A stretch of 64,000 bases of DNA from Paenirhodobacter ferrireducens (lineage in GTDB: Bacteria; Pseudomonadota; Alphaproteobacteria; Rhodobacterales; Rhodobacteraceae): the NCBI RefSeq assembly GCF_004022265.1, contig NZ_SAVB01000006.1, positions 1 to 64,000 on the forward strand. The letters are read 5' to 3'. How positions within the stretch are numbered: position 1 is the first letter of the stretch; every line of letters starts with the position of its first letter. The translations under genes and the position numbers were made by a program. Shown piece by piece: positions 27,282 through 36,959 of the stretch. The notes under the pieces were generated by a model. The model was not told the DNA's origin. It did not search any database and was given only the letters and a program-made list of their open reading frames with translations.

Positions 27282-28169
27282 TCATTCGCCCTTGATCGCC
27301 TTCATCACGGCTTCGCCGAGATGGGCGGGGCTTTCGGCCACCACGATACCGGCCGAGCGCATCGCTTCGATCTTCGAGCCGGCGTCGCCCTTGCCGCCCG
27401 AGACGATGGCGCCCGCGTGGCCCATGCGACGGCCGGGAGGAGCGGTGCGGCCCGCGATGAAGCCGGCGGTCGGCTTCCAGCGGCCCTTCTTCTTCTGCTC
27501 CTTCAGGAACTCCGCGGCTTCCTCTTCGGCCGAGCCACCGATTTCGCCGATCATGATGATCGAGGTGGTTTCCGGGTCGTCGAGGAACATGTCGAGCACG
27601 TCGATATGCTCGGTGCCCTTGATCGGGTCGCCGCCGATGCCGACAGCCGAGGACTGGCCCAGACCGATGTCGGTCGTCTGTTTCACCGCTTCATAGGTCA
27701 GCGTGCCCGAACGCGAAACCACGCCCACCGAGCCGCGCTTGAAGATCGAGCCCGGCATGATGCCGATCTTGCATTCGTCGGGGGTCATGACGCCCGGGCA
27801 GTTCGGCCCGATCAGACGCGACTTGCTGTCGATCAGCGCGCGCTTCACCTTCATCATGTCGAGCACCGGAATGCCCTCGGTGATGCAGACGATGAGCTCG
27901 ATCTCGGCGTCGATCGCCTCGAGGATACTGTCGGCGGCGAAGGGCGGCGGCACGTAGATCGCGGTCGCGTTGGCGCCGGTCTTGGCCACAGCCTCGTGGA
28001 CCGAGTTGTACACTGGCAGGCCGAGGTGCTCGGAACCGCCCTTGCCCGGCGTCACGCCGCCGACCATCTTGGTGCCGTAGGCGATCGCCTGCTCGGTGTG
28101 GAAGGTGCCCTGCGAGCCGGTGATGCCCTGGCAGATGACTTTGGTTTCTTTGTTGACGAGGACTGCCAT
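27282..28169 (-). CDS. sucD: Succinyl-CoA synthetase alpha subunit
   Basis: The 295-residue protein starts [28 protein letters not shown] and has the CoA-binding GGVTPGKGG and [12 protein letters not shown]. The phosphohistidine loop is in [22 protein letters not shown]. It couples succinyl-CoA cleavage to nucleotide triphosphate formation. It follows sucC with a 4-base gap. Confidence 0.97.
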   Translation of the reverse strand: MAVLVNKETKVICQGITGSQGTFHTEQAIAYGTKMVGGVTPGKGGSEHLGLPVYNSVHEAVAKTGANATAIYVPPPFAADSILEAIDAEIELIVCITEGIPVLDMMKVKRALIDSKSRLIGPNCPGVMTPDECKIGIMPGSIFKRGSVGVVSRSGTLTYEAVKQTTDIGLGQSSAVGIGGDPIKGTEHIDVLDMFLDDPETTSIIMIGEIGGSAEEEAAEFLKEQKKKGRWKPTAGFIAGRTAPPGRRMGHAGAIVSGGKGDAGSKIEAMRSAGIVVAESPAHLGEAVMKAIKGE

Positions 28170-28173
28170 GTTC

Positions 28174-29367
28174 TTAGCCCTTCACAGCTTTCACGATTTT
28201 CTGGGCGCCGTCGGCGAGGTTGTCCGCCGCGATCACGTTCAGGCCGGATTTCGAGATGATCTCCTTGCCCAGCTCGACGTTGGTGCCTTCGAGACGCACC
28301 ACCAGCGGAACCTTCAGCCCGACTTCCTTCACCGCGGCGATGACGCCCTCGGCGATGATGTCGCAGCGCATGATGCCGCCGAAGATGTTGACCAGGATGC
28401 CCTTCACGTTCGGGTCCGAGGTGATGATCTTGAAGGCTTCGGTGACCTTTTCCTTGGTCGCGCCGCCGCCCACATCGAGGAAGTTCGCCGGTTCCGCACC
28501 GTAGAGCTTGATGATGTCCATCGTCGCCATGGCGAGGCCCGCGCCGTTCACCATGCAGCCGATCTCACCGTCGAGCGCGATGTAGTTCAGGTCGTACTTC
28601 GAGGCTTCGAGCTCCTTCGGGTCCTCTTCGGTCTCGTCGCGCAGCGCCATGATGTCGGAGTGACGGTAGAGCGCGTTGTTGTCGAAGCCGAGCTTGGCGT
28701 CGAGCAGCTTGAGATTGCCGTCGGTCATCACGATCAGCGGGTTGATCTCGAGCATCTCCATGTCCTTCTCGATGAAGGCACGGTAGAGGTTCTTGACCAG
28801 CGCGACGCACTGCTTGACCTGCGCGCCTTCGAGCCCGAGGGCGAAGGCCACGCGGCGGCCGTGGAAATCGCTCAGCCCGGTCGCCGGGTCGACCGAGAAG
28901 GACATGATCTTCTCGGGGGTGTGGGCGGCCACTTCCTCGATGTCCATGCCGCCTTCGGTCGAGACGACGAAGGAGACGCGCGAGGTCTGGCGGTCAACCA
29001 GCAGCGCGAGGTAGAGCTCGCGCGAGATGTCCGAACCGTCCTCGATGTAGATGCGGTTCACCTGCTTGCCGGCCGGGCCGGTCTGGTGCGTCACCAGGGT
29101 GCGGCCGAGCATCTGCTTGGCGAGTTCGGCAGCCTCCTCCACCGACTTCGCGAGGCGGACGCCGCCCTTTTCGCCGGCTTCCGGCTCCTTGAACTTGCCC
29201 TTGCCGCGGCCGCCGGCATGGATCTGGGCCTTGACCACCCAGAGCGGGCCGTCGAGTTCCGAGGCGGCGGTCTTGGCTTCGTCGGCCTTCAGGACCGGAC
29301 GGCCCTCGGAGACCGGGCAGCCGTAGCTCTTGAGGAGCTGCTTCGCCTGATATTCATGAATGTTCAT
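28174..29367 (-). CDS. sucC: Succinyl-CoA synthetase beta subunit
   Basis: The 397-residue ATP-grasp subunit starts [16 protein letters not shown] and carries [41 protein letters not shown] and [11 protein letters not shown]. It is the first gene of the leftward sucCD-odhAB-lpd unit. The two GTGATCAC palindromes at 29478-29506 lie 111-139 bases upstream of its ATG. Confidence 0.97.
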   Translation of the reverse strand: MNIHEYQAKQLLKSYGCPVSEGRPVLKADEAKTAASELDGPLWVVKAQIHAGGRGKGKFKEPEAGEKGGVRLAKSVEEAAELAKQMLGRTLVTHQTGPAGKQVNRIYIEDGSDISRELYLALLVDRQTSRVSFVVSTEGGMDIEEVAAHTPEKIMSFSVDPATGLSDFHGRRVAFALGLEGAQVKQCVALVKNLYRAFIEKDMEMLEINPLIVMTDGNLKLLDAKLGFDNNALYRHSDIMALRDETEEDPKELEASKYDLNYIALDGEIGCMVNGAGLAMATMDIIKLYGAEPANFLDVGGGATKEKVTEAFKIITSDPNVKGILVNIFGGIMRCDIIAEGVIAAVKEVGLKVPLVVRLEGTNVELGKEIISKSGLNVIAADNLADGAQKIVKAVKG

Positions 29368-29477
29368 GGCAGAGTTCCCATGCTGGTGCGATTTGCATGG
29401 TGGTGTGGCACATTCGGGGCGTGTAACAAACTGATAAATGCGTGCCGGATGCCCGGATCGGCAGAAAACCGCACTTT

Positions 29478-29506
29478 GTGATCACACCATTCGGGAGCGT
29501 GATCAC
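29478..29506. promoter_or_regulatory. Paired GTGATCAC palindromes upstream of sucC
   Basis: GTGATCAC occurs at 29478-29485 and 29499-29506, 21 bases start to start. Flanks are TTT on the outer left and AAA on the outer right. The pair lies between divergent sucC and the glycosyltransferase gene (ATG 29590). The same pair with the same 21-base spacing lies upstream of sdhC. Confidence 0.7.
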
Positions 29507-29589
29507 AAATGCTGCGGGGCAGCATGAGGCTTGCCCGGGACGAAGGAATCGGAAAGACTCCGGCGGGTTTCTTGAGGGGTGGAGAGGTC

Positions 29590-30636
29590 ATGGACAGATG
29601 GGGCGTGGTGGCACTGGCGGACGAGCCGGCGGCGTTGATTGCGGCTTTCGTCGCCCATCATCTCGACCTCGGCGCCGACGAGGTCCATGTCTGCCTCGAC
29701 CGCCCCAATCCCGAAGCGCGCGACCTGCTGGCAGGGGTGCCGGGGGCGGTGCTGCATGACGCGGGCGACGACGGCTGGGCGTTTTCGAACGGCTACCGCC
29801 CGGCCAAGCATCTGGGCCGGCAGAAGTATCACGCCAGCCGGATGCTGGCCGAGACGAAGCTCGACTGGCTGGTGCATTGCGACGCCGACGAATTCGTGCT
29901 GCCCACGGCGGGCGAGAGTGTGGCCGAGGTGCTGAGCGCTGTCCGTCACGGCGCGAGTTGGGTGAAGATCGCTGTCGCCGAGCGCACCCATCTCGACGAT
30001 CTGCCGGCGGCCGACATCTTTTCGGGCGTCTTTCGCCGGCCCTGGGCGGGCTTCAATGCCCGCGGCGGCGTGATCTATGACGACGCCGCTCTGGCGCTGC
30101 TGAACAAGGGGCTGTGCGGGCACAACCTCGGCAAATGCGCGGTGCGGTCGGGGCGGGGGCTGTTCATCGGCGTGCACCGGCCGATGCGCGAGTGGAGCGG
30201 TGGCGGGCGCGATGTGTCCTATGACGGCACGGCCAAGCTCGAGCTTCTGCATTACGACGGGCTGACCGAGCTGCATTACGCGCTGAAGATGATGCGCCGT
30301 GCGCTGAATGCGATGGCGAAGAACCCGCCTTCGCACGCGCCACAGCGGCAGTTGCAGTTCGAGGCGATGGCGGGCGCGGCGCATAATGCGCGCGCGCTGC
30401 ATGCGCAGTGGCTGGCGGCGAAGGTGATCGACGCGAAACAGGCGCGCGTGCTCGAACGCGAAGGCGTGCTCGCCCGCTTCGATCCGCAGATTGCGGCACG
30501 CACGGCGCGGGTGGTCGGCGCGGTCGACCTGACCCCCGCGGGCTTTGACCGCGCGCTCCTTGCGCATGAGGCGGCGCTGTTCGCGCGGGCGGCGCAGACG
30601 TTCGGCTTCGATCCCGCCCCCCTCGTCGCCGCCTGA
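29590..30636 (+). CDS. Family 2-type glycosyltransferase
   Basis: The 348-residue protein has a GT-A-like beginning (WGVVALADEPAALIAAFVAHH, with LGADEVHVCLDRP) and an HCDADEFVL motif at about residues 96-104 that supplies the DxD metal site. The C-terminal part is helical and basic. No signal or membrane segment is visible, so it is cytosolic. Donor and acceptor are unknown. It diverges from sucC across the GTGATCAC region and ends at a shared terminator with mdh, so it may be regulated with the TCA genes without being part of them. GGAGAGG lies just before ATG 29590. Confidence 0.75.
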   Translation: MDRWGVVALADEPAALIAAFVAHHLDLGADEVHVCLDRPNPEARDLLAGVPGAVLHDAGDDGWAFSNGYRPAKHLGRQKYHASRMLAETKLDWLVHCDADEFVLPTAGESVAEVLSAVRHGASWVKIAVAERTHLDDLPAADIFSGVFRRPWAGFNARGGVIYDDAALALLNKGLCGHNLGKCAVRSGRGLFIGVHRPMREWSGGGRDVSYDGTAKLELLHYDGLTELHYALKMMRRALNAMAKNPPSHAPQRQLQFEAMAGAAHNARALHAQWLAAKVIDAKQARVLEREGVLARFDPQIAARTARVVGAVDLTPAGFDRALLAHEAALFARAAQTFGFDPAPLVAA

Positions 30637-30644
30637 GCGCAACG

Positions 30645-30673
30645 AAAAAGGCGCGGCCGAAGCCGCGCCTTTC
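30645..30673. terminator. Bidirectional terminator between glycosyltransferase and mdh
   Basis: GGCGCGGC (30650-30657) pairs with GCCGCGCC (30662-30669), with an A-run (30645-30649) on one side and TTT on the other. Confidence 0.85.
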
Positions 30674-30695
30674 CCGAGAGACAATCCTTGCCGGA

Positions 30696-31919
<1,224 letters not shown>

Positions 31920-31921
31920 TC

Positions 31922-32797
31922 ATGACCGCTCACGGCACGTCCCGTCCCTATCGCTCGGTGCTCTATATCCCCGGCTCGAAGGAGCGCGCGCTCGAAAAGG
32001 CCACGGGCCTCGCCTGCGACGCGATCATCTTCGACCTTGAGGATGCGGTCGCGGTCGACGAGAAGGTGAACGCCCGCGCGATCCTGGCGAAGGCGCTGAA
32101 AGAGGCGGATTACGCTGCGCGGGCGCGCATCGTGCGGGTCAACGGGCTCGATACCGAGTGGGGCCGGGACGACCTGCGCGCCTTTGCCGCCGCGATCCGC
32201 GAGGGCGCCAAGGTCGACGCGATCCTGATCCCGAAGGTGTCGCGCAAATCCGACCTCGACGCGGTCGCCGACCTGATCCCGGGCGTGCCGCTCTGGGCGA
32301 TGATGGAGACCGCGCTCGGCATGCTGAACGCGGCCGAGATCGCCTCGCACCCCCGGCTCGAGGGCATGGTGATGGGCACCAACGACCTCGCGAAGGAGCT
32401 GCAGAGCCGTTTCCGCGCTGACCGTCTGCCGATGATGGCCGGGCTCGGCACCTGCCTGCTCGCCGCCAAGGCCTTCGGCAAGATCATCGTCGACGGCGTC
32501 TACAACGCCTTCAAGGACGAGGACGGGCTGAAAGTCGAATGCGACCAGGGCCGCGACATGGGCTTTGACGGCAAGACCCTGATCCACCCCGCTCAGCTCG
32601 AGATCGCGAATGCGGCCTTCGCCCCCTCGGCGGCCGAGATCGACCTGGCGCAGCGCCAGATCGCCGCTTTCGACGAGGCCGAGAAAGCCGGGCTCGGTGT
32701 CGCGGTCGTGGATGGAAAGATCGTCGAAAACCTGCATATCGTGACGGCGCGGCAGATCCTCGCCAAGGCGGAGGCGATTGCCGCTCTGGGCAACTGA
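31922..32797 (+). CDS. mcl2: CitE-like (3S)-malyl-CoA thioesterase, Mcl2 type
   Basis: The 291-residue HpcH/CitE-family protein has YIPGSKERALEKA, IIFDLEDAVA with the Mg-binding Glu/Asp, MMETALGMLNAAEI and GTNDLAKEL. In Rhodobacter, Mcl2 hydrolyses malyl-CoA, the last step of the ethylmalonyl-CoA pathway. The location next to mch and the TCA genes, plus the short CitE form, favour that role over a lyase. GAGGAGAGA precedes ATG 31922. A plain CitE-like lyase remains possible. Confidence 0.8.
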   Translation: MTAHGTSRPYRSVLYIPGSKERALEKATGLACDAIIFDLEDAVAVDEKVNARAILAKALKEADYAARARIVRVNGLDTEWGRDDLRAFAAAIREGAKVDAILIPKVSRKSDLDAVADLIPGVPLWAMMETALGMLNAAEIASHPRLEGMVMGTNDLAKELQSRFRADRLPMMAGLGTCLLAAKAFGKIIVDGVYNAFKDEDGLKVECDQGRDMGFDGKTLIHPAQLEIANAAFAPSAAEIDLAQRQIAAFDEAEKAGLGVAVVDGKIVENLHIVTARQILAKAEAIAALGN

Positions 32798-32808
32798 AAG
32801 GCAATCAC

Positions 32809-33351
32809 ATGGCGCTTCTGGTCCTCGGTCTCCTGCTGTGGAGCCTGCCGCATCTGGCGAAACGGATCTTCCCGGGCTTTTCCCGGGCCCTTGGTGCGGC
32901 GGAGCGGCCGGCGGTCACCGCGGCGATCGTCGTCGGCGTGGTGCTGATGGTAATCGGCTACCGCTCCTGGTTCGGCACCGTGTACTGGGTGCGCACCCCG
33001 GCGCTGGCGGGCATCAACAACCTGCTGATGCTGGTCGCGGTCTATCTTTTCGCCGCGGCCGGGATGAAGACCTGGGTCGCGCGACACTATCGCCACCCGA
33101 TGCTGACCGGGATGCTGATCTGGTCGCTCGCGCATCTGCTGGTGAATGGCGACACGCCGAGCTTTGTGCTCTTCGGCGGGCTCGGGCTCTGGGCGCTGGT
33201 CGAGATCGTGCTGACCAACCGCACGAAATGGGCGCCGCCCGCCGCCACCGGCGGGGCGCGCAAGGAAGCGATGGCGGTGCTTGGCACGGTCATCGTCTAT
33301 GGGGCGATCGCCGGGCTGCATTACGCGGCCGGCTATCCGACATTCGGGTGA
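32809..33351 (+). CDS. NnrU-family membrane protein
   Basis: The 180-residue protein has about five hydrophobic helices. Motifs are LLWSLPHLAKRIFP, YRSWFGTVYWVRTP, RHPMLTGMLIWSLAHLLVNGD and HYAAGYPTFG. The conserved His residues in the membrane resemble those of isoprenoid- or heme-linked NnrU proteins. NnrU was named from denitrification clusters, but none of those genes is here. It starts 11 bases after mcl2, and the DUF1737 and mch genes follow within a few bases, forming an operon. Confidence 0.85.
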   Translation: MALLVLGLLLWSLPHLAKRIFPGFSRALGAAERPAVTAAIVVGVVLMVIGYRSWFGTVYWVRTPALAGINNLLMLVAVYLFAAAGMKTWVARHYRHPMLTGMLIWSLAHLLVNGDTPSFVLFGGLGLWALVEIVLTNRTKWAPPAATGGARKEAMAVLGTVIVYGAIAGLHYAAGYPTFG

Positions 33352-33355
33352 TGCG

Positions 33356-33562
33356 ATGAAACTCTATCGTCTGCTGACCGAGGACGACACCTCGGCCTTC
33401 TGCCACAAGGTCTCGCTCGCACTGTCGAAAGGGTGGGAGCTGCACGGCTCGCCCGCCTATGGCTTCGACGCCGCGAAGGGCGTGATGCGCTGTGCGCAGG
33501 CCGTCACCAAGGAGGTGCCGGGCAAGGACTATGACCCCGAGATGAAGCTGGGAGAGCAATGA
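33356..33562 (+). CDS. DUF1737 small protein
   Basis: The 68-residue protein (KLYRLLTEDDTSAFCHKVS...GWELHGSPAYGFD...RCAQAVTKE) matches the DUF1737 pattern of a short alpha/beta fold with a GWELHG turn. It is predicted cytosolic and the function is unknown. It overlaps the mch start (ATGATG) by 4 bases, so it is translationally coupled, which hints at a link with the mch enzyme. Confidence 0.75.
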   Translation: MKLYRLLTEDDTSAFCHKVSLALSKGWELHGSPAYGFDAAKGVMRCAQAVTKEVPGKDYDPEMKLGEQ

Positions 33563-34596
33563 TGGCAAAGACCAATCCGGGCCGTTTCTTCGAGGATTAC
33601 AAGGTCGGGCAGGTGATCCGCCACGCCGTGCCGCGCACGGTGGCCGAGGGCGAGCGCGCGCTCTATCACGCGCTCTATCCGGCGCGCCACGCGCTTTACT
33701 CCTCGGATGAGTTCGCCGCCGCCTCCGGCCTCGACGGCAGCCCGCTTGACGATCTGATCGCCTTCCATGTGGTCTTCGGCAAGACCGTGCCCGACGTGTC
33801 GCTGAACGCCGTCGCCAATCTCGGCTATGCCGAGGGGCGCTGGCTGAAGCCGGTCTGGCCGGGCGACACGCTGCGCTCGGAAAGCGAGGTGATCGGCGTC
33901 AAGGAGAACTCGAACGGCAAGTCGGGCGTCGTCTATGTCCGCACCCGCGGGCTGAACCAGATGGACGAGGTCGTGCTCGAATATGTCCGCTGGGTGATGG
34001 TGCGCAAGGGCGACCTGTCGGCGCCGGCGCCGGAAACCGTGCTTCCCGCGCTGCAAAAGGTGGTGCCGGCCGCGGATCTGGTGGTGCCCGAGGGGCTCGA
34101 TTTCAGCGACTATGACTTCGGTCTGGCCGGCGAGCCGCACCGCTGGGGCGATTACGAGATCGGCGAGAAGATCGACCATGTCGACGGCGTGACGATCGAG
34201 GAAGCCGAGCACATGATCGCCACGCGGCTGTGGCAGAACACCGCCAAGGTGCATTTCGACGCCACCTTCCGCGACGACGGCAAGCGGCTGATCTATGGCG
34301 GCCATGTGATCTCGATGGCCCGCGCGCTGTCGTTCAACGGGCTTGCCAATGCGCAGATGATCGTGGCGCTGAACGGCGGCGCGCACGCGAACCCCTGCTT
34401 TGCCGGCGACACCGTCAAGGCCTGGTCCGAGGTGCTCGACAAGGCCGAGACCGATGCCCCGGGCGTCGGCGCGATCCGGCTGCGGCTGGTCGCGGTCAAG
34501 CAGGGCGCGGCCGAGTTCGCGCTGAAGGGCGAAGACGGCAAATACGCGCCCGAGGTGCTGCTCGATCTCGACTATTGGGCGCTGATGCCGATGTGA
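33559..34596 (+). CDS. mch: Mesaconyl-CoA hydratase, tandem MaoC domains
   Basis: The 345-residue protein has two MaoC-like hotdog units. The N-terminal half carries NPGRFFEDYKVGQVIRHAVP and ALYPARHALYSSDEFAAASG. The C-terminal half carries YEIGEKIDHVDGVTIEEAEH and HFDATFRDDGKRLIYGGHVI. Length and N-terminus match mesaconyl-CoA hydratase of the ethylmalonyl-CoA pathway (mesaconyl-CoA to beta-methylmalyl-CoA). A second ATG at 33562 is an alternative start. It is the last gene of the mcl2-nnrU-DUF1737-mch operon. Confidence 0.9.
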   Translation: MMAKTNPGRFFEDYKVGQVIRHAVPRTVAEGERALYHALYPARHALYSSDEFAAASGLDGSPLDDLIAFHVVFGKTVPDVSLNAVANLGYAEGRWLKPVWPGDTLRSESEVIGVKENSNGKSGVVYVRTRGLNQMDEVVLEYVRWVMVRKGDLSAPAPETVLPALQKVVPAADLVVPEGLDFSDYDFGLAGEPHRWGDYEIGEKIDHVDGVTIEEAEHMIATRLWQNTAKVHFDATFRDDGKRLIYGGHVISMARALSFNGLANAQMIVALNGGAHANPCFAGDTVKAWSEVLDKAETDAPGVGAIRLRLVAVKQGAAEFALKGEDGKYAPEVLLDLDYWALMPM

Positions 34597-34610
34597 TCCG
34601 AAAGGAAAAC

Positions 34611-34642
34611 GCCCGGGCACCTTCGTGGGCTCCGGGCTTTTT
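34611..34642 (+). terminator. Terminator after mch
   Basis: GCCCGG (34611-34616) pairs with CCGGGC (34632-34637), an inner CAC/GTG pairing extends the stem, and TTTTT follows (34638-34642). Confidence 0.75.
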
Positions 34643-34693
34643 CTCGGCCCAAATACTCAAATTCCGCGTGCAACGCGGGCACGACGGCGGGGC

Positions 34694-35818
34694 TCAGGCG
34701 CCGCCGTTGTCCTTCAGCCAGGCCGCGATCAGCGGCCATTCCTCGGCGAGCGTCCGGCTGCCCATGAAAAGCCCGATATGCCCGCCCGGCACCAGCTTCT
34801 TGGTGATCTTCTCCTTCGGCGTGCCAAGAAGATCGCGCGCCGCAAAGACCTGTTCCTTGGTGGTGATGTCGTCCGAGGCGCCCGCCAACAGATAGGCGGG
34901 GCAGGTGATGTCCTTCAGCTGCAGCTTTTGCCCAAGCCCGCGGAACGCCCCCTTGGCGAAGAGGTTCTTCTTGAACAACAGGTCGATCGCCTGGAGGTAA
35001 TAGCGCCCGGGCAGGTCGACGGGGTTCTCGTACCAGCGCTCGAAGGTCTCGGTGCGCTTGATATAGTTGCGGTCGTCGAGATGGGCGTAAAGATCGAGGT
35101 ACTTCTCCACGAACTGCTTGTCGGGGTGCATGTTCTTCCAGCCCGCCAGCATGTTCGTCCCCATCATCCGGCCGCCACCCGCGGTGACAAACTCTTCATA
35201 GAAGGACAGCGGCAGCCGATGCGCCATCGCCCGGATCGGCCCGTGCCCGGCGTCGGTGTCGATCGGCGCGCCGGCAAGCACCAGTGCGGCGACCTTCTCG
35301 GGGAAGCGCGCGGCGAACATCGCGCTCATCCAGCCGCCCTGGCACAGGCCGACAAGGATCACCCGGCCCCCAAGGTCGTCGACCACGACATTGAGCTCGG
35401 CCAGATACTTGTCGATGTCGAAATCGCGCATCTCCTCGGTGGCGGTCTTCCAGTCCGTCACCAGCACCCGGCCGATGCCGTTCGCCAGCAGCGTGGCGGC
35501 AAGGCTCTGCCCCGGGGCGAAATCGGCGATGGTCGCGTTGTGGCCGGCAAAGGGGGCGTCGACCAGCACCGGCACCCCCGTCGCGCCCTCGGCCGAGAAG
35601 TCGCGCAGCCGCATCGTATCGAGATCGAGCCGCACCCGGTTCTTCGTCGCCCAGCCGGGCTGCGGCGGGTGGTCGATCTTCTCGGCAAGGTCAACGAATT
35701 TCAGGTTCCGGCGAAAGGCGTCGAGCCCCGCCTCGCCCAGTTCGATCCCCGCTGCCATCGGCCAGAAGAAGGGAACGGAATGTTCATGCACGGGGGTCTT
35801 GGTCGCGGTTTCGGTCAT
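34694..35818 (-). CDS. PhaC-like alpha/beta hydrolase with Cys nucleophile
   Basis: The 374-residue protein has a lipase-like box VGLCQGGW with Cys159 in place of Ser, as in polyhydroxyalkanoate synthases and some intracellular depolymerases. It also has VTDWKTATEEMRDFDIDKYLAEL, an Asp in LAGASDDITT and the His in PGGHIGLFMGSR, completing a Cys-Asp-His triad. No signal peptide. Length is closer to class III PhaC (about 350 residues) than class I (about 600). It could synthesise or mobilise polyhydroxybutyrate, or be a paralogue. GGAG lies 7 bases before ATG 35818. It diverges from sdhC across the paired GTGATCAC region. Confidence 0.7.
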   Translation of the reverse strand: MTETATKTPVHEHSVPFFWPMAAGIELGEAGLDAFRRNLKFVDLAEKIDHPPQPGWATKNRVRLDLDTMRLRDFSAEGATGVPVLVDAPFAGHNATIADFAPGQSLAATLLANGIGRVLVTDWKTATEEMRDFDIDKYLAELNVVVDDLGGRVILVGLCQGGWMSAMFAARFPEKVAALVLAGAPIDTDAGHGPIRAMAHRLPLSFYEEFVTAGGGRMMGTNMLAGWKNMHPDKQFVEKYLDLYAHLDDRNYIKRTETFERWYENPVDLPGRYYLQAIDLLFKKNLFAKGAFRGLGQKLQLKDITCPAYLLAGASDDITTKEQVFAARDLLGTPKEKITKKLVPGGHIGLFMGSRTLAEEWPLIAAWLKDNGGA

Positions 35819-35939
35819 CGCCGGCTCCTTTCGGGCAAGTGCGTTTCCGGCCTGGAATGCTGGGCGCAACACGCTGCGGTTGCAAGGGGCGGGGCCGCAT
35901 TCCGTGCCGTCGCTCGCTGAGTCGTGTGAGCGCAATCAC

Positions 35940-35968
35940 GTGATCACGCGCTGAAAATTTGTGATCAC
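35940..35968. promoter_or_regulatory. Paired GTGATCAC palindromes in the sdhC / PhaC-like spacer
   Basis: GTGATCAC occurs at 35940-35947 and 35961-35968, again 21 bases start to start, exactly as upstream of sucC. The first copy extends to CGTGATCACG. The surrounding gene-free stretch 35819-36138 (320 bases) also has a T7 run after the second site. It must hold promoters for both sdhC and the PhaC-like gene; I cannot place them with confidence. Confidence 0.7.
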
Positions 35969-36138
35969 GAAGCTCTTTTTTTGCGCGTTTCCCGGCCGGA
36001 AAGCGACAATTCGCGAATCTGGGCTCGTGACTTGGGCGAAATATGCGCTATTCAGGAGGCGCAATTCCGGCCAGCCCCGCCCGCGCCCGCCGCCCTCGAC
36101 CGGCGCGCCAACGGGGCCCAGCGACAGAGGGACCCAAA

Positions 36139-36534
36139 ATGGCTGAAACGAAACGGGTTGAACGGCCCCTTTCCCCCTTCATGATCGGCCCGTATTACCG
36201 CCCGCAGATGACCTCGATGTCGTCGATCCTGACCCGGATCACCGGCAACGCCCTCATCGCAAGCGCGCTTCTCGCGGTCTGGTGGCTGCTCGCGGCGACC
36301 ACGAGCCCCGGCTATTTCGATTTCGTGAACGCGATCGTCACCTCCTGGTTCGGCGATCTGGTGTTCACGCTCTCGGCCTGGGCGGTGTGGTATCACTATC
36401 TCGCCGGCCTGCGTCACCTCTACTTCGACGCCGGCAAGGGCCTCGAGATCGAGACCGCCGAGAAGCTCGGCTGGGCCTGCATCATCGGGTCGGTGGTTCT
36501 GACCATCATCACCGTCATCATCGTCATGGTCTGA
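36139..36534 (+). CDS. sdhC: Succinate dehydrogenase cytochrome b556 subunit
   Basis: The 131-residue protein has three membrane helices. The quinone-site element reads SSILTRITGNAL (usually SILHRITG; Ser and Arg kept, His replaced by Thr). The probable heme ligand is the His in WYHYLAGLRHLYFD. It anchors SdhAB with SdhD and passes electrons to ubiquinone. ATG 36139 follows AGAGGGA; an open frame upstream lacks homology. First gene of sdhCDAB. Confidence 0.95.
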   Translation: MAETKRVERPLSPFMIGPYYRPQMTSMSSILTRITGNALIASALLAVWWLLAATTSPGYFDFVNAIVTSWFGDLVFTLSAWAVWYHYLAGLRHLYFDAGKGLEIETAEKLGWACIIGSVVLTIITVIIVMV

Positions 36535-36544
36535 GGAGGCATTC

Positions 36545-36943
36545 ATGCATTACCTGACCGATCGCAAACGCGCCGTGGGCAAGGGTGCCTCCCATACCGG
36601 CACCGAGCACCACTGGTACATGACGGTTTCGGCCGTCGCGCTGGCCTTCCTCGTGCCGGTCTTCCTGATCGTCTTCGGGCGTGCCCTCGGGCAGAGCCAG
36701 GAAGGCGTGATCGCGACCTTCTCGCGCCCCTTCCCGGCGATCGTGACCGCGCTGCTCGTGGTTGTGGGCATGCGCCACTTCGCCAAGGGCGCGCAGATGA
36801 TGCTCGAAGACTACACCGCCGGCATGACGCGCAAGGTACTGGTCATCGCCGCCCATTCGGTGGCCTATCTGGTGATCGCCGTGGCGCTTTATGCGCTGGC
36901 GAAGATGACCTTCCTCGGCATCGTGCTCGGCGCGATGAACTGA
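36545..36943 (+). CDS. sdhD: Succinate dehydrogenase membrane anchor subunit
   Basis: The 132-residue protein starts [27 protein letters not shown], has three helices and the typical [16 protein letters not shown] segment, whose His/Asp residues contribute to the heme and quinone site. It follows sdhC with a GAGGAGGC ribosome site in the 10-base gap. Confidence 0.94.
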   Translation: MHYLTDRKRAVGKGASHTGTEHHWYMTVSAVALAFLVPVFLIVFGRALGQSQEGVIATFSRPFPAIVTALLVVVGMRHFAKGAQMMLEDYTAGMTRKVLVIAAHSVAYLVIAVALYALAKMTFLGIVLGAMN

Positions 36944-36959
36944 ATACGGGACGATACAA

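Noticed and set aside
29368-29477. Possible riboswitch or sucC-leader RNA
   Set aside because: Only a weak CCATGC/GCATGG pairing is visible; no known motif is recognisable.
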